Source: Neoceratodus forsteri
Lineage: Eukaryota > Chordata > Ceratodontiformes > Ceratodontidae
DNA: 64,000 bases
Assembly (NCBI GenBank): GCA_016271365.2
Contig: CM057456.1
Coordinates: 890,688,001 to 890,752,000, forward strand
Direction: 5' to 3'
The notes below the pieces were generated by a model. That model had not been told where the DNA came from. It did not search any database and was given only the letters and a program-made list of their open reading frames with translations. Shown here one piece after another: positions 45,919-56,489 of the stretch; positions within the stretch are counted from its first letter, which is position 1; the number at the start of each line of letters is the position of its first letter. Position numbers and translations under genes: made by a program.

Positions 45919-47744
45919 CCTTACCTTTCAGCCTTACCTTTCAGCACCCATCATGCATCTAATTAATTTGCCTCTTAAGCACGGGGTCCTTCTCTTGGAA
46001 AATAGCACATATAATTTCCCTCTTTAAGTCAGGTGATCCCTGTGACCTCAACAATTACTATCCCATATCACTACTACCTATATTGTCTAAATTACTTGAA
46101 AAACTAGTCAACATGCAACTAAGACAGCACCTGGACTCCTCCAACCTCCTCAGCCCTTTACAGTCAGGCTTTAGGCCAAAACATAGTACCATATCTGCTT
46201 TGGCAAAAGTCACTAATGATTAACAGTCTGTACTTGATACCAAACATCATGTCAGCCCAGTCTTCTTTGACCTTAGCAAGGCTTTTGACATCATGGATCA
46301 CACAATATTTCTCCATAAGCAAAAGGGCATTGGTCTAGATGCCACCGCCATGCGTTGGTTCTCCTGCTACAGACAGACAGCAACAAGTCAAAGCCCAAGG
46401 CAATCTCTCCCCACTCAGAACGCTGCCCAGAGGAGTACCCCAGGGGTCCATACTTGGGCCCTTATTACTTGCAATTTATATAAACAACATCAACACTAAT
46501 GTTAGACTGGCTAATGTACATCTCTTTGCTGACGACACAGTTTTATATGCCTCCAGGCCCTCCCACGAACTTGCCTGTGCAAATCTGCAACATGACATCA
46601 ACCAACTCCAATGCAATCTTTTCCAACTCAAGTTGTTAAATGCAAAAACAACTAAGGTTATGTTTCTTTCCTCCAGAGCCCAAGCCATAAATAATTCTAC
46701 CAACTGCCCCACTCCAGATAACAACACCCCTGGGTGAATCGCTAGAGGTGGTGGATAAGTTTAAATATCTGGGATTTGGGCTAGATTTCTGACTATCATT
46801 CGTAGTACATGTTGAGAAACTCTCTAAGGAACTAAAAAAGAGGTTAGGCATCTTCTTTAGAATCAAGCACCTTTTTAACTACAGGGCAGAAATAAGGCAG
46901 GTTCAGACCACCTCATAGACTATGCAGATTTAATTTATAGTCATTGCTGTAAATCAGCCCTTATTAAACTGGACACACTCTATCATACAGCACTAAGGTT
47001 TATAACTAATGCTCTCTTCAGAACTCACCATTGTGCTCTGTACGCTCAGCTTGGCTGACCCTCACTTCCCAATAGAAAGTTAAAAAATGCCACACTATGG
47101 ACTTACAGAGCCAGCCTGAATAAACTACATCCTCACATCATGGACCTCCTTAAATGTACACCCTACACCTATTTGTTGAGGAGATACTCCTACATACTGT
47201 TAGATGCACCCAGGGTAGTATCCCGCTACATCGAATCTGTGATTAGCCATGCTCTCCCTTCCTTTTGCAATAATCTCCAATGCTCCTTAAAACTTACTAG
47301 CGCTATCTGTCTTCAGACCTTTAAATCCTTACTGAACATATTTATACATGAGAAATGTACTTGCTATAAATTATCGGTCTTTTTCTTTCTCTCAACATAT
47401 GTAGCCACTTAAGGCTTTCCTTGAGATGCCTGTTCTTGTGTAATGCCTCCTGCATAGCACTTGTAATATTTTTTTTTTTGCTTCATTTATGTGCTGTCCC
47501 TCATGTATTACTACTTCATCCGAGTATACATGCAACTTAGAGCTTCTGTTATACTCCTCTATTACTCTGTATCCATGGCTGTTTCTGCTTAGGACCTTAT
47601 CTGGATGTATTGTACAGTATTTTTTTCCTCATTGTAACAATTGTATGTACTGTAATTTTTCTTGTGTCCATCAGGACAACCTCGAAAATGAGCTTGCGCA
47701 ATGGTGCTATTCCTGGTAAAATAAAAATGATTGATTGATTGACT
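45919..47744 (+). mobile_element. Rex1-like LINE inserted in a CR1
   Basis: 5'-truncated RT: YPISLLPILSKLLEKLVN (46060), LQSGFRPKHSTISAL, FFDLSKAFDIMDHTI (46270), then VPQGSILGPLLLAIYIN (46435) and LFADDTVLYA (46530) in another frame. C-terminal text runs to 47400. The end, CAGGACAACCTCGAAAATGAGC, then CCTGGTAAAATAAA and a (ATTG)n tail at about 47727-47744, is like Rex1/Babar-type LINE tails. A second related copy lies at 48915. Clade assignment is from motif style only. Confidence 0.75.
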
Positions 47745-48823
47745 GAGAAACTGGCTAAGCAGCAGGACACAGAGGGTGGCTGTTAATGGAGTTCAGTCCC
47801 AGGACAGGAGGGTGACCAGTGGTGTGCCACAGGGCTTGGTACTGGGGCCGGTCCTCTTCAATGTCTTCATTAGTGACATTGCAGAGGGGCTGGAAGGGAA
47901 GGGAAGCTTCTTTGCAGATGACACCAAGATCTGCAATAGGGTGGATACTCCAGATGAGGTGGAAAGAATGAGAAGAGACCTAGGCAAGTTGGAGAAATGG
48001 TCAAGAGTGTGGCAGCTTAAATTCAATACAAAAAAGTGCAAAGTCATGCACTTGGGTCATAGGAATCCCAGATGGGGGGATACTAACAACAACAAAACTG
48101 GAACGAGACCTGGGGATAATCATAGCGGATGACCTGAAAGTAGCCAAGCAATGTGAGAAGGCAGTGGGGAGGGCCAGAGGGATGCTGGGATGCATAGAGA
48201 GAGGCACCCCAGTAGAAAACAGGAGTTGTTGATGCCACTGTACAGACTATTGATAAGGCCACATCTGGAATACTGTATTCAGTTCTGGAGACCACATCTC
48301 CAGAAGGACATAGACAGAATGGAAGCGGTACAGAGAAGGGCAACAAAAATGGTGAAAGAAATGCAACAGAAAACATGAGTAAAGACTGAAATACCTCAAT
48401 ATGTATGTGCTTGAGAAAAGGAGGGAGAGGGAGAGATATGATAGAGACATTCAAGTACCTCAAGGTGATAAACAGAGTTCAGGAGGGAAGCATCTTTCAG
48501 AAAAAGAGAAGTGCAAAAACAAGGTGTCACAGCATGAGGCTGTAGGGTGGGGATACTCAGGATAACATGAGGAAGTATTTTTCACAGAAAGGATGGTGGG
48601 TGCATGGAACAGCCTCCCTGAAGAAGCAGTCGTAGGGGCAAAAACAATAGATATATTCAAGAATGCATGGGCTAGACAGAAGGTAACCATAGTGGTAGGA
48701 AAGAGAAGGTAAGGTGCAGATCATTTTAGGATATAGAGTTTATGTAGGTAGGGAAATGAGCAGGCTAGGTGGGCCAGGTGGCCCTTATCTGCCATCAAAT
48801 TCTATGTTTCTATGTTTTCTACT
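47745..48823 (+). mobile_element. CR1 LINE, part 2 (RT catalytic region to 3' end)
   Basis: Resumes with WLSSRTQRVAVNGVQSQD, VPQGLVLGPVLFNVFISDI, FADDTKICNRVDTPDEVERM (47776-48132), [32 protein letters not shown]. It ends CCTTATCTGCCATCAAATTC and TTTCTATG repeats near 48800-48820. The frame is open for 118 codons through the catalytic box, then broken. Confidence 0.88.
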
Positions 48824-48914
48824 ACACACCCTAGTGGATTGGGGGGTCAGAGATATGTGACCTGAAAGTCATCCTGGAGGATTAAAGCTCACATAGAGTA
48901 TTTTCAACATCACT
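48824..48914 (-). mobile_element. short DIRS segment between two LINE insertions
   Basis: About 90 bp that matches neither LINE. It lies between DIRS gag C-terminal text (49606 onward) and DIRS RT text (45292 downward), so by position it should be the gag-RT junction. No motif is visible. Confidence 0.35.
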
Positions 48915-49605
48915 TCCGAACAACTTGGAGCCTCTAAAAGGGGCATTCAGCAGAGCCTGTTGTATGTTATTAGCAAATCCAGCCACTCTAACCACTCGTA
49001 ACCACAAACATTTGTTAGCCTTTGTTTATAAAGGATTGCAGGGGAAGTATCCTGTGTATGTGGTAGAAAATTTGATATATAGGGACAAATTGGCCTCTTT
49101 GAGAAATTGTCAAGTGCCTAGTTTGGAACTGCCTAGATGCAATTTGAATATAGGACGACAGTCTATATATTATAGAGGGGCTTTGAGTTGGAATGTAATC
49201 CCTGAGACTTTGTTCCTGCCTAATGTAAAAAATCACTGGCCTTTGATACAACACTGTATCTAATTAGCTCACGACAAAAAAAGGCAATGCTGTACTGATA
49301 CTTAAAGGTTATATAATTATTTATAGTATGTGTTGTTATTATTAATTTAGAGCAAACCATGTTGTATTTATTTGTATTTATGTACTTTATGCAAACTTTT
49401 TCTTTTTTTTCCTTTGGTTTTGTAATTGCACTTTTTTTATTAGTTAAATGTTATTAAGTGGTGTTGTATGTTGTTGTAACATTTTCCCTTTTATATATTG
49501 TATTTTTACTGAATGGGACCTCATTGAAAATGAGCTACGCTCAATCAAGTTTATCCTTTATTCATTTGTAATGAATAAAAACATTTTACTGCTACTACTA
49601 CTACT
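48915..49605 (+). mobile_element. second Rex1-like LINE, 3' fragment
   Basis: The 112-codon frame 48925-49263 reads RNHKHLLAFVYKGLQGKYPV, VPSLELPRCN and IYYRGALSWNVIPETL, the C-terminal LVYKAL...GALxWNxLP text of Rex1-type LINEs. The tail GGGACCTCATTGAAAATGAG, AATAAAAAC and (TAC)n at about 49590-49605 parallels that of the 45919-47744 copy. Confidence 0.75.
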
Positions 49606-49880
49606 CTAAACCAGGACTATCTCCAAAGTCATATGCCAGAGGCAGCAGCCCTAGCAGAAACATCAGAAGCATCATATGCAGGGCACAACAGATGCTCTGC
49701 AGTATCTACACCAGCTGAGGTGGCTTTAAGCAAGTCAGTCTTGGCAGGACCATCAAGCAGAGCCTGAATGCTAGACATAGCAGATTTCCACAGGCCATTC
49801 ATATATTTAATCATGTATGCCTGGTAGTTTGCAATTCTGCCTTCAACAGAAACTGCCTGTATTCATATCAGGAAGGACAA
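49606..49880 (-). pseudogene. DIRS gag, C-terminal part
   Basis: Minus frame: VEGRIANYQAYMIKYMNGLW, LLDGPAKTDLL, CPAYDASDVSARAAASGI. The last block matches the YDxxDTxxRAxAxxI signature of DIRS gag. Its upstream edge (RIANYQAYM) continues the text that breaks off at 61037 (NRTYASAFLGLR), so the two were adjacent before the 11-kb block was inserted. Confidence 0.8.
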
Positions 49881-50500
49881 ACAATGCTTGGTTTGTTTTG
49901 GAGACAGACAACATACACAGATAGACAGACACAGGTGGGGTATGTTGTGATGAAACTTGGTTGAACTAGTATATTTCTTATTGAGTGAAGGGTAAATTTG
50001 AGAGCTGCTAGAGTAGTCCATATTTAGGGGCCATATTATAAGACGTGTCTAGCCCTGTTGTTTGGGGGAGGAGTGCTAATTGTCTTACCTGGGGCCTCAG
50101 CTACTAGATAATTGACCTCCCACAGCCAATAGCACACCACCAGGAAGGGAGCATGTTCTGTATAAAAGTAGTCACTGCCATCACGTCCCCACACATTCAT
50201 GTCCAGCAAGTGAGTGGAGCAGCAAAGAAGTGGAACAGGTGACTGGTATCATAGGCATCAGCAGAAGGAAGCAGAGAAGTGGGGGACTCTGCCAGTTGAT
50301 TAGAACAAGGTGCTGGTTCAATTCTGTGTAATACTCACTGCTGGGAAGGGTGGTAGGTCCAAGGTAGGCCCAAACTGGAAAATAGTAGCAACTCCCTATC
50401 TAGGGTAAGAGTATATAAAGATTTAAACAAGGCACAGGGGAGCGCAAATAGAAATAAACAAAAAAGGGGACACTAGAAACACCATATCAGGGCTAAGGGT
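49881..50500. other. unassigned sequence with CCAAT and TATA elements
   Basis: No coding text. CCAAT at 50126-50130 and TATAAAAG at 50161-50168 lie 30 bp apart in the order and spacing of a Pol II promoter on the plus strand, about 370 bp before CR1 ORF1 text. This could be a CR1 5' UTR promoter or a solo-LTR remnant; no LTR ends are visible. Confidence 0.35.
50126..50200 (+). promoter_or_regulatory. candidate Pol II promoter (CCAAT plus TATA)
   Basis: CAGCCAATAGC and TGTATAAAAGTAG are well formed and sit in sequence otherwise without features. A start near 50195 would be expected. Function is inferred from spacing only. Confidence 0.3.
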
Positions 50501-50519
50501 ACAAAAGTATCTCCAGGTA

Positions 50520-51470
50520 ACACAGGGAGAGGAGATGTTGAGAATGCTGGGAGTGGTACAGTGCAGTGGCTGTGGGGTGGCAGTTTTCAGAGAGCTCTTC
50601 TGGAGACTGCAGTGCTGCCCCATCTGCACATCCCTGTCTGGGTTGAGGAAGGAGGTTGCTAGACTCCAGACTGAGTTGGCTAGAATTTGGGGGACCTCTC
50701 CCCACACCAAGAGGCCACCAAGTCTACTATCGTTACCTCAGAGGATGCCATTGAGGAGAAACAGCTGGACTACAGTGCACTCTGGAAGGGTAGGGGTGCT
50801 GGGACAGAGGCATATTCCTTAACCAGAACCACTACAAAATTCCTACACCACTCTGGCAGGGTGGGACTGCAGGAAGAAGCACCCATGGTAGTGACCAAGG
50901 GGAAAGTGAGGGCCCTCTGTAGTGAAGACCCCAAGGAGAGTGGTAGAGGACCCCAGAGGAAGAGGAAGAGGAAGCAACTTCTGGTGGGGGATTCAATTGT
51001 GAGGGGGACAGATTTGGAAATAGGAAAGGGGGAAGAGGTAGGTTAGGTGCCTACCTCGTGCCATGGCCCGGAGGGATGAGAAGTGAATCCTGCATATCGC
51101 TTGTGCAGCAAGATGGGAGGGAGAGCTGGATGTCACTGTCCACCTGGGGACTAATGACCTGGCTAGAGATGGGTCTGGAATAGCACAGGGGGAGTTTTGG
51201 AGCTGAAAAGGGGTCTTAGGTATCTCGCTCAGTGGCTTTCGTTGAGGTGCTGCCTGTGTACAACAGGGGACAAAAGAGAGAATACCACTCCAAGAGCTTC
51301 AACTCACGGCTGAAGGAATGGTGCAGAGAGGAAGGGTTCAGCTACACTGGGGACTGAGGACACAAAGGGCCTATGCAGGGATAATGGCCTGCATCCATCC
51401 AGAAAGGAAACTGCAGTCCTCAGTGACCAGTTTAAATGTTACTTTGATGAACATTTAAACTAGCCAAGGG
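50520..51470 (+). pseudogene. CR1 ORF1 protein remnant (zinc-like N-terminus plus SGNH esterase-like domain)
   Basis: Frame 50535-50690 has CCPICTSLSGLRKEVARL, a CxxC pair followed by a heptad-like helix. Frame 50687-51046 has a basic stretch and then LLVGDSIVRGTDLEIG, the GDS block of the esterase-like domain found in CR1 ORF1. Further on (about 51110-51180) the text DVTVHLGTNDLARDGS supplies the GTND block. The final block, around 51380, gives HPERKLQSSVT. In CR1 this protein binds RNA and accompanies the transcript. Two or more frameshifts disrupt it. It is the only ORF1 seen in the window. Confidence 0.8.
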
Positions 51471-51599
51471 TGGTGGTGGCAGAAGGAACTGAGAGTCAGA
51501 AACTGCCCCCCACAGGCTGAAGTAGACAGTAAGGAGAAGCCACTGGGAGAGGAATCCCCTGAGTGCCAATTAATAAAGGGACCATGGTGGTAGAGATAA

Positions 51600-52489
51600 G
51601 AGGGAAAGGAATGGGAGCATTAAAAAGAAAGGAGGGAAGGAAGGAGTGCAAAAAGGAAAAAAGGTGGGCAACAAGCAGAGTGGAATCAAAATCTGGAAGG
51701 CCATGTGTGCGAATGCTAGAAATCTAGGAAATAAGATTCCAGACCTAGAGGCCATCATGGCAGAGGCCGACCTGAATATTATGGTCATTACTGAGTCATG
51801 GCACACTGAAAACTATGACTGGGACATGGCCATATTGGGCTATACTCTGTTCAGGAAGGACTGGGTGGGAAGAAAAGGAGGAGGCGTGATGCTATATGTG
51901 AAGGAAAGCATAAAAGCCACAGAGATACAGGGAATACAGGGGGAGGCAGAGGTACTGTGGGTCTCCCTGGAGACAGAGAATGGAGCCACTATTCACACTG
52001 GAGTGATTTACAGACCTCCAGCACAGAGGGAGGAATTAGATAAGGTACGGGTGGAAGCCACTGGCAAGATGGCAGAAAAGGGGGAGGTGCTGGTGGTGGA
52101 GGACTTTAACCTGCCGGATGTAGACTAGAGCCTCCCAGCTGTAGCTTTAGCTAGAAGCAGGGACATCCTGGACTCTCTGCAGGGGGCATTCCTCAGGCAA
52201 CTAGTGAGTGAACTCACTCGTGATGGGACAATATTGGACCTGGTACTCACTAACAGGGACAGTGTTGCAGATGTCAAAGTGGGAGGACTCTTGGGGAGCA
52301 GTGATCACAATGTGGTGTGGTTCAATATAAGGACAGCTGCAGAACTGAACCACACAAGGGTGAGGGTCCTGAACTACGGGAAGGCAGATTTTAAAAAGAT
52401 GGGTGAATGCTTCAGAGATGACCTATTAGCGGTAGGTGACTTGGATGGGGAGGAGAAACAGTGGGAAAAGATAAAAGGGAGTATAGTAA
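51600..52489 (+). pseudogene. CR1 endonuclease (ORF2 N-terminus)
   Basis: Frame 51646-52128 covers most of the endonuclease in one piece: CANARNLGNKIPDLEAIMAE, MVITESWH, GGGVMLYVKESI, VIYRPPAQ and VVEDFNLPDVD, where Glu replaces the usual Gly of GDFN. A stop at 52126 replaces the Trp that normally follows. Frame 52204-52500 completes it with TILDLVLTNRDSV, then LGSSDHNVVWFNI containing the SDH catalytic block. The text stops abruptly at 52489, where another element starts. Confidence 0.85.
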
Positions 52490-53445
52490 CAGGGGTGTAG
52501 CTAGAATGGTGCAGGGGGTACAGTCACACCCGGGCCCAGAGGGTTTAGGGGGCCCTCTAGGTTGGACTAGAATAGATAATTCTATTCCCCCCACCCTTTA
52601 AAATGCTGCCCGTACATGATGCGCTGCCATCGCAGTGGCCGCTTTTTTCAGATCTTGTTCAGAAAACTTCAACTTCAAATTCAGATCCTGGAGCCTTCAG
52701 TGGGAGTGGGGAGAGGGGTGCCATCATGCTGTGCTGGGCTGGTTCGGTTGCTAGGCTGCAGGCAGTACTACTGTACCACATGACTCTGTAAGCAGAGACA
52801 GTAGAGTGATGTGGTACACAAGAAGGTGAAAGTGCGCATGCTCTAAAAAATCACACCTTCATGCACTTGTGTATCTGTTGGGGTAGTGGTATGGTACAGT
52901 GGGTCGCTTGTGATTGGAATAACAGGCGCCAGCTGCCGGTTTGAGTAACGGGATTTGTGAGTCAACAGCAGGTAGTGGAATGCCGATCCAACCATGGCAG
53001 CAGGGTGTTTGTTTGCTGACTCCCCAGCCTTTGGATAGCGGCTGTGAGCCTCGCCCAGTCCCACGGAGCAATGAATGTACAGTGAGAGAGGTCCCCACCC
53101 GACAGTGGTTCTCTTCAGTCTGGACAGGATGGAGGGTGAGATAACAGGTGGACCAGATCCAGTGGGGCCACAGGACCAAGCTCAGCTTTATGAGAGGTAA
53201 AAAGCTTGCATCTTGATTCCACTGTCTTAAGTCACATTGTAGGGCAGCGAGTTGAGTGGCACAAAAGCCTACATACCTTTCAAATGCCTCTCATTTTCAA
53301 TGAGTTCATGACTTTGCCTCAGAAACATTTCCTAAGTGAGTCGCCCCCAATTTGACATATCTGTCGAGAGTAGGAGTTTGAAGCTTAATATATTTTTGGA
53401 CATTAATGCTTCAGTGTAGTTCTGCAGAAAAGGATTTTCAGACTA
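52490..53445. other. CAGGGGTGTAGCTAG-type element end, then unassigned sequence
   Basis: CAGGGGTGTAGCTAGAATGG at 52490 resembles the CAGGGGCGTAGCTAG termini of small DNA transposons, and it is exactly where CR1 text ends. No inverted partner was found; the similar CAGTGGCGTAGC at 60009 has the same orientation. The rest shows no gene. Confidence 0.35.
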
Positions 53446-53734
53446 ATGCAGCAGTCAGAGTTAGAGTAACCCCCCCCAACATCCGCCAATGATGGTCAAA
53501 TGTTGGGGATTACCTGAGGTTTTTGGACTCTCCTCTGCCCCAGGGAGTCGGAATTTCATGCCATTTCACATCTCCACCTCTCGGGCATTTCTTCTGCAGG
53601 GCATTTTAGGTGGGGTTATATGGGATTTAAACCAAGGCTTCTCCCCACAGGGTGGGGTATTTGGGTAGTTTGGAGACAATCATTTTTGAATCCCCCACTA
53701 TTCCCCAGGGTGGGGGTTACTCTGACTGCTGCAT
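53446..53734. mobile_element. 289-bp fold-back MITE
   Basis: The left end ATGCAGCAGTCAGAGTTAGA, GTAACCCCCCC and the right end GGGGGTTACTCTGACTGCTG, CAT are inverted repeats of about 28 bp. The interior is GC-rich with a smaller inverted CCAACATCCGCC...CAAATGTTGG. Non-coding; family unknown. Confidence 0.7.
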
Positions 53735-53769
53735 AAGCCACGTGTAAGAAGCAGGCTTCCTGAGCCAGT

Positions 53770-53940
53770 CATTGTGTTTGCTTGCGCATGCACAAGAAAC
53801 ACCTTGCTTCAGTAGGAGGCAGTTAATGAGCATGCCACTATGCTCAAAGAAACTTGATGTCACAATCAGTTGTGTTTTCAGGGCAGTCCCTGACTGCAGC
53901 AGCAAATTACAGCTGCATTCTTTACAGGAGGTACAATACA
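53770..53940. repeat. dispersed repeat, copy 1
   Basis: Shares GTTAATGAGCATGCCACTAT, AATCAGTTGTGTTT, CAGGG, GACTGCAGCAGC and AATTACAGCTGCATT in the same order and orientation with 55650-55830. The copies are about 1.9 kb apart. Family unknown. Confidence 0.7.
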
Positions 53941-55103
53941 GAAGCAGCAGCTCCCACATCTCAATACAATACTTACTTAAAGTAAGAATGGACACCACAC
54001 CAACAGCATCTGGCTACGTAACAGGCAGCCTACAGACAATGGGGAAGTGAAGGGGGTCTGCCATCACTCCAGTTTTTGTTTTTTTTTGGCCAAAGTAGAT
54101 TGCCCTTTTTAACACCTTCTCACCAGAATTATATAGAAGTAATTTGAAAAAGAGCCATGTATGTGTCTTTTAGGCTGAAATAATTCAGGTGTGAGGGGGT
54201 TAATCTTCCCATGCTGATTCAGAGAGAAGCAGGAGAGATGAGATGTATACCAGCTGTATGTTGTAAGGATAGCAGGGGATCAGGACTGTCACAGTGGAGC
54301 TCAGCTCTGAACTGATACAGCCAGAGATTTACAATTCTCAATTAATTACCAAGTGGTCCAGCACTCCACTCATGTGTGTCTCACATGCAGGAAGTGTGGA
54401 CAGTTGATCAGCTGGACCAAACAGTACAGATCATTATGGCTTCAGGAATGTTTTTTTTTTTTTTTTTATTTCCCACCCAGTGACTTGACAGAGAAGTTAT
54501 ACTCAAAATATAGCTCTATATGCAGTTAACTGGTGGAAAAGTTAAGAGGAGTCTGGATTTATTTTACTATACCTCTGCAGTGGGAAACTGAAAATGATCC
54601 TCTACAAATTGGGAAAAGTCCTATAAGACATTGATCAGTACAGGTACTGCCCTACTGAAATTGTGAAAAATGTAAATTTGTTGTAGTATGCAATGCTTTT
54701 AAGTAATTGTTTCTTAGAAACATAGGCAGAAGAGTTAACCCCTGGTAATACTACATCTGACATAATCACATATTGGCTACATCTTGAGATTTCAGATGTC
54801 AAAATAAACGACATAAGGGCTTATATCACCTTATTATAATATTAGGAGGGACCTCCTTGTAAATGAGTGTGTTCAATGGTGTTTTCCTACAAATAACTTG
54901 AAACTTTAACTTGAAACTTATATTAAGAGTACACAGTGATCCTGTATATGTATTAACTTGACTTCCCTACCTTACAGTATTGATGCTGTGTAAGGCAGTC
55001 ATCAAAATATTTTAATAAAATCATTTAACAGTCCTCATTTTATGGCCCTCAGCACCAGATCTGGTGACTGCATACAAGTTTAGGGTTTATGGGCAGACTA
55101 GAT
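53941..55103. other. no gene recognised; tiny CR1 tail near 55069-55095
   Basis: A T18 run lies near 54450. GGGCAGACTAGATGGGC near 55072 is the start of a CR1 tail that meets an inverted CR1 tail at 55104. Otherwise unassigned. Confidence 0.35.
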
Positions 55104-55347
55104 GGGCTTACATAGAAACATAGACTTTGACGGCAGATAAGGACCACTTGGCCCACCCAGTCTGCCCATTTCCCAACCTACTGGATAAGCTGCAGATTCT
55201 AGTTAACCAACAGCCTACTTCCTGCAACCCCCCACTATAATTGCCTTATGTCTGTCTCACGCATGTTTGAATTCCCCCACTGTTTTAGACCCAACGACCT
55301 CCTCAGGAAGGCGGTTCCATGTATCCACCACTCCCTCTGTGCAATAA
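55104..55347 (-). mobile_element. CR1 LINE 3' end
   Basis: Reverse complement of the CR1 end: AGAAACATAGACTTTGACGG, CAGATAAGGACCACTTGGCC, then GGATAAGCTGCAGATTCTAG, CATGTTTGAATTCCCCCACT and GGAAGGCGGTTCCATG. Truncated exactly at the tRNA copy. Confidence 0.88.
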
Positions 55348-55419
55348 AGGTCCCACCAAGATTTGAACTCAGATCACTGGATTCAGAGTCCAGAGTGCTA
55401 ACCATTAAACCACAGAACC
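55348..55419 (-). tRNA. tRNA-Gln (anticodon CTG), gene or pseudogene
   Basis: The reverse complement is a 72-nt cloverleaf: acceptor GGTTCTG, D arm with TTTAATGGTTAGCAC, anticodon arm CTCTGGACTCTGAATCCAG around CTG, B box GAGTTCAAATC, acceptor TGGGACC and discriminator T. It matches vertebrate tRNA-Gln-CTG almost throughout. The acceptor stem has three G-U pairs and there is no encoded CCA. Only TTT follows downstream, a weak Pol III terminator. It is wedged between two CR1 tails, so a retro-derived copy is at least as likely as a working gene. Confidence 0.8.
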
Positions 55420-55472
55420 AACTCTGTGGTCCTTATCTACCGACAATTTCTAAGTATCTATGTATAGCCATT
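55420..55472 (+). mobile_element. short CR1 3' tail next to the tRNA copy
   Basis: CTCTGTGGTCCTTATCTACC, GACAATTTCTAAGTATCTAT is a CR1 end in plus orientation, beginning directly at the tRNA 5' end. Confidence 0.6.
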
Positions 55473-55649
55473 CAACCACCGGTAGAAAAAAAGAGACACA
55501 TAGCATTCCTCAGTATTATTAGTTTATAGGTACTCTCTGATTCAGTGACTATTGTCCTCACTGCGAGTTACTATGCACAGCACGGCTGAAGTATAAAACT
55601 GGGTACTAGTATCTGTATCTGGCTGTTTTGTATTTTGTGCACTTTTTGT
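55473..55649. other. unassigned spacer
   Basis: No feature recognised. Confidence 0.3.
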
Positions 55650-55830
55650 GTTTCCTTGCGCTTGTGTGCGCAGGAAACACCTCGCTTCCAGTAGCAACAG
55701 TTAATGAGCATGCCACTATGCATAAACAGATTGACTTCTACAATCAGGGAGCACCCCGTCATGATCAGCTGTGTTTGCAGGGTAGCCTCTGACTGCAGCA
55801 GCCAATTACAGCTGCATTGCCTGGTGGTGT
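55650..55830. repeat. dispersed repeat, copy 2
   Basis: Partner of 53770-53940, with GTTAATGAGCATGCCACTAT, ATCAGCTGTGTTTGCAGGG and GACTGCAGCAGCCAATTACA. It carries an extra stretch of about 25 bp in the middle. Confidence 0.7.
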
Positions 55831-55889
55831 CTCGTTTCAATTAACATGGCGACAGCTTCTCTGTCAGCTTCTCACAGTCCCCAGGAAGC

Positions 55890-56340
55890 TAACAGACAGC
55901 CGTCACCTTTCACAGTCCCTGGGGAAGCAAACAGAGGTGCCCAATCCCCCTGTTGGCATGCCCCCTTCTCCAGTTCTTTTGCCAATGAGAATAGCCCAAG
56001 CCCCATTGGAATGATGTTCCCCTCCCCCATTTGTTGTGTGCTGAGGGGTTGCCCAATCCCCCTCGGCTGATGCACTCTCCCTTCCCAAGCACACTGTATG
56101 GCTGATTGGGTGCCCAATCCCTGTTGGCTCCACTACCCTCCCAAAGACACAAACTTCCAGGTGGCATGCTGGGAGCCCACCCCAGCATGCCAAAAGTCCT
56201 GAGTCTCCCCATCCCCAAGCATACTGTATGGCCGACAGGGTGCCCAATCCCCGTTGGCTCCACTCCCCCCCCCCAAACAAACAGATTTTCAGGTGACATG
56301 CTGGGAGCCCACCCCAGCATGCCAAAAGTCCTGAGTCGTC
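55890..56340. repeat. about 130-bp tandem duplication in a C-rich tract
   Basis: CCAAGCACACTGTATGGC (56086) and CCAAGCATACTGTATGGC (56216) start two copies of about 130 bp, each with GGGTGCCCAATCCC, GTTGGCTCCACT and CATGCTGGGAGCCCACCCCA. A partial earlier copy (GGTGCCCAATCCCC near 55937) lies upstream. The long minus frames across it, to 190 codons, come from the low T-stop content of the repeat. Confidence 0.8.
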
Positions 56341-56489
56341 TTTTAAAAAAAAAAAAAAATGTAAAAAAAGGAAACAGTCCCTCGTTGAATTTGATGGCCC
56401 CTCCTGCTGCCACCCTCTATGTACTGCACCTCCCCACATCCCCATCACCTCATACTTATCTCCACAGCCCAGCACGATAATCTTCGGTG

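Noticed and set aside
49941..50500. Solo LTR suggested by the TATA and CCAAT boxes
   Set aside because: No TG...CA ends, polyadenylation signal or flanking duplication could be identified, so only a promoter-like site is reported.
55903..56475. 190- and 167-codon minus-strand open frames
   Set aside because: They overlap each other in different frames over a 130-bp tandem duplication; composition explains the lack of stops.
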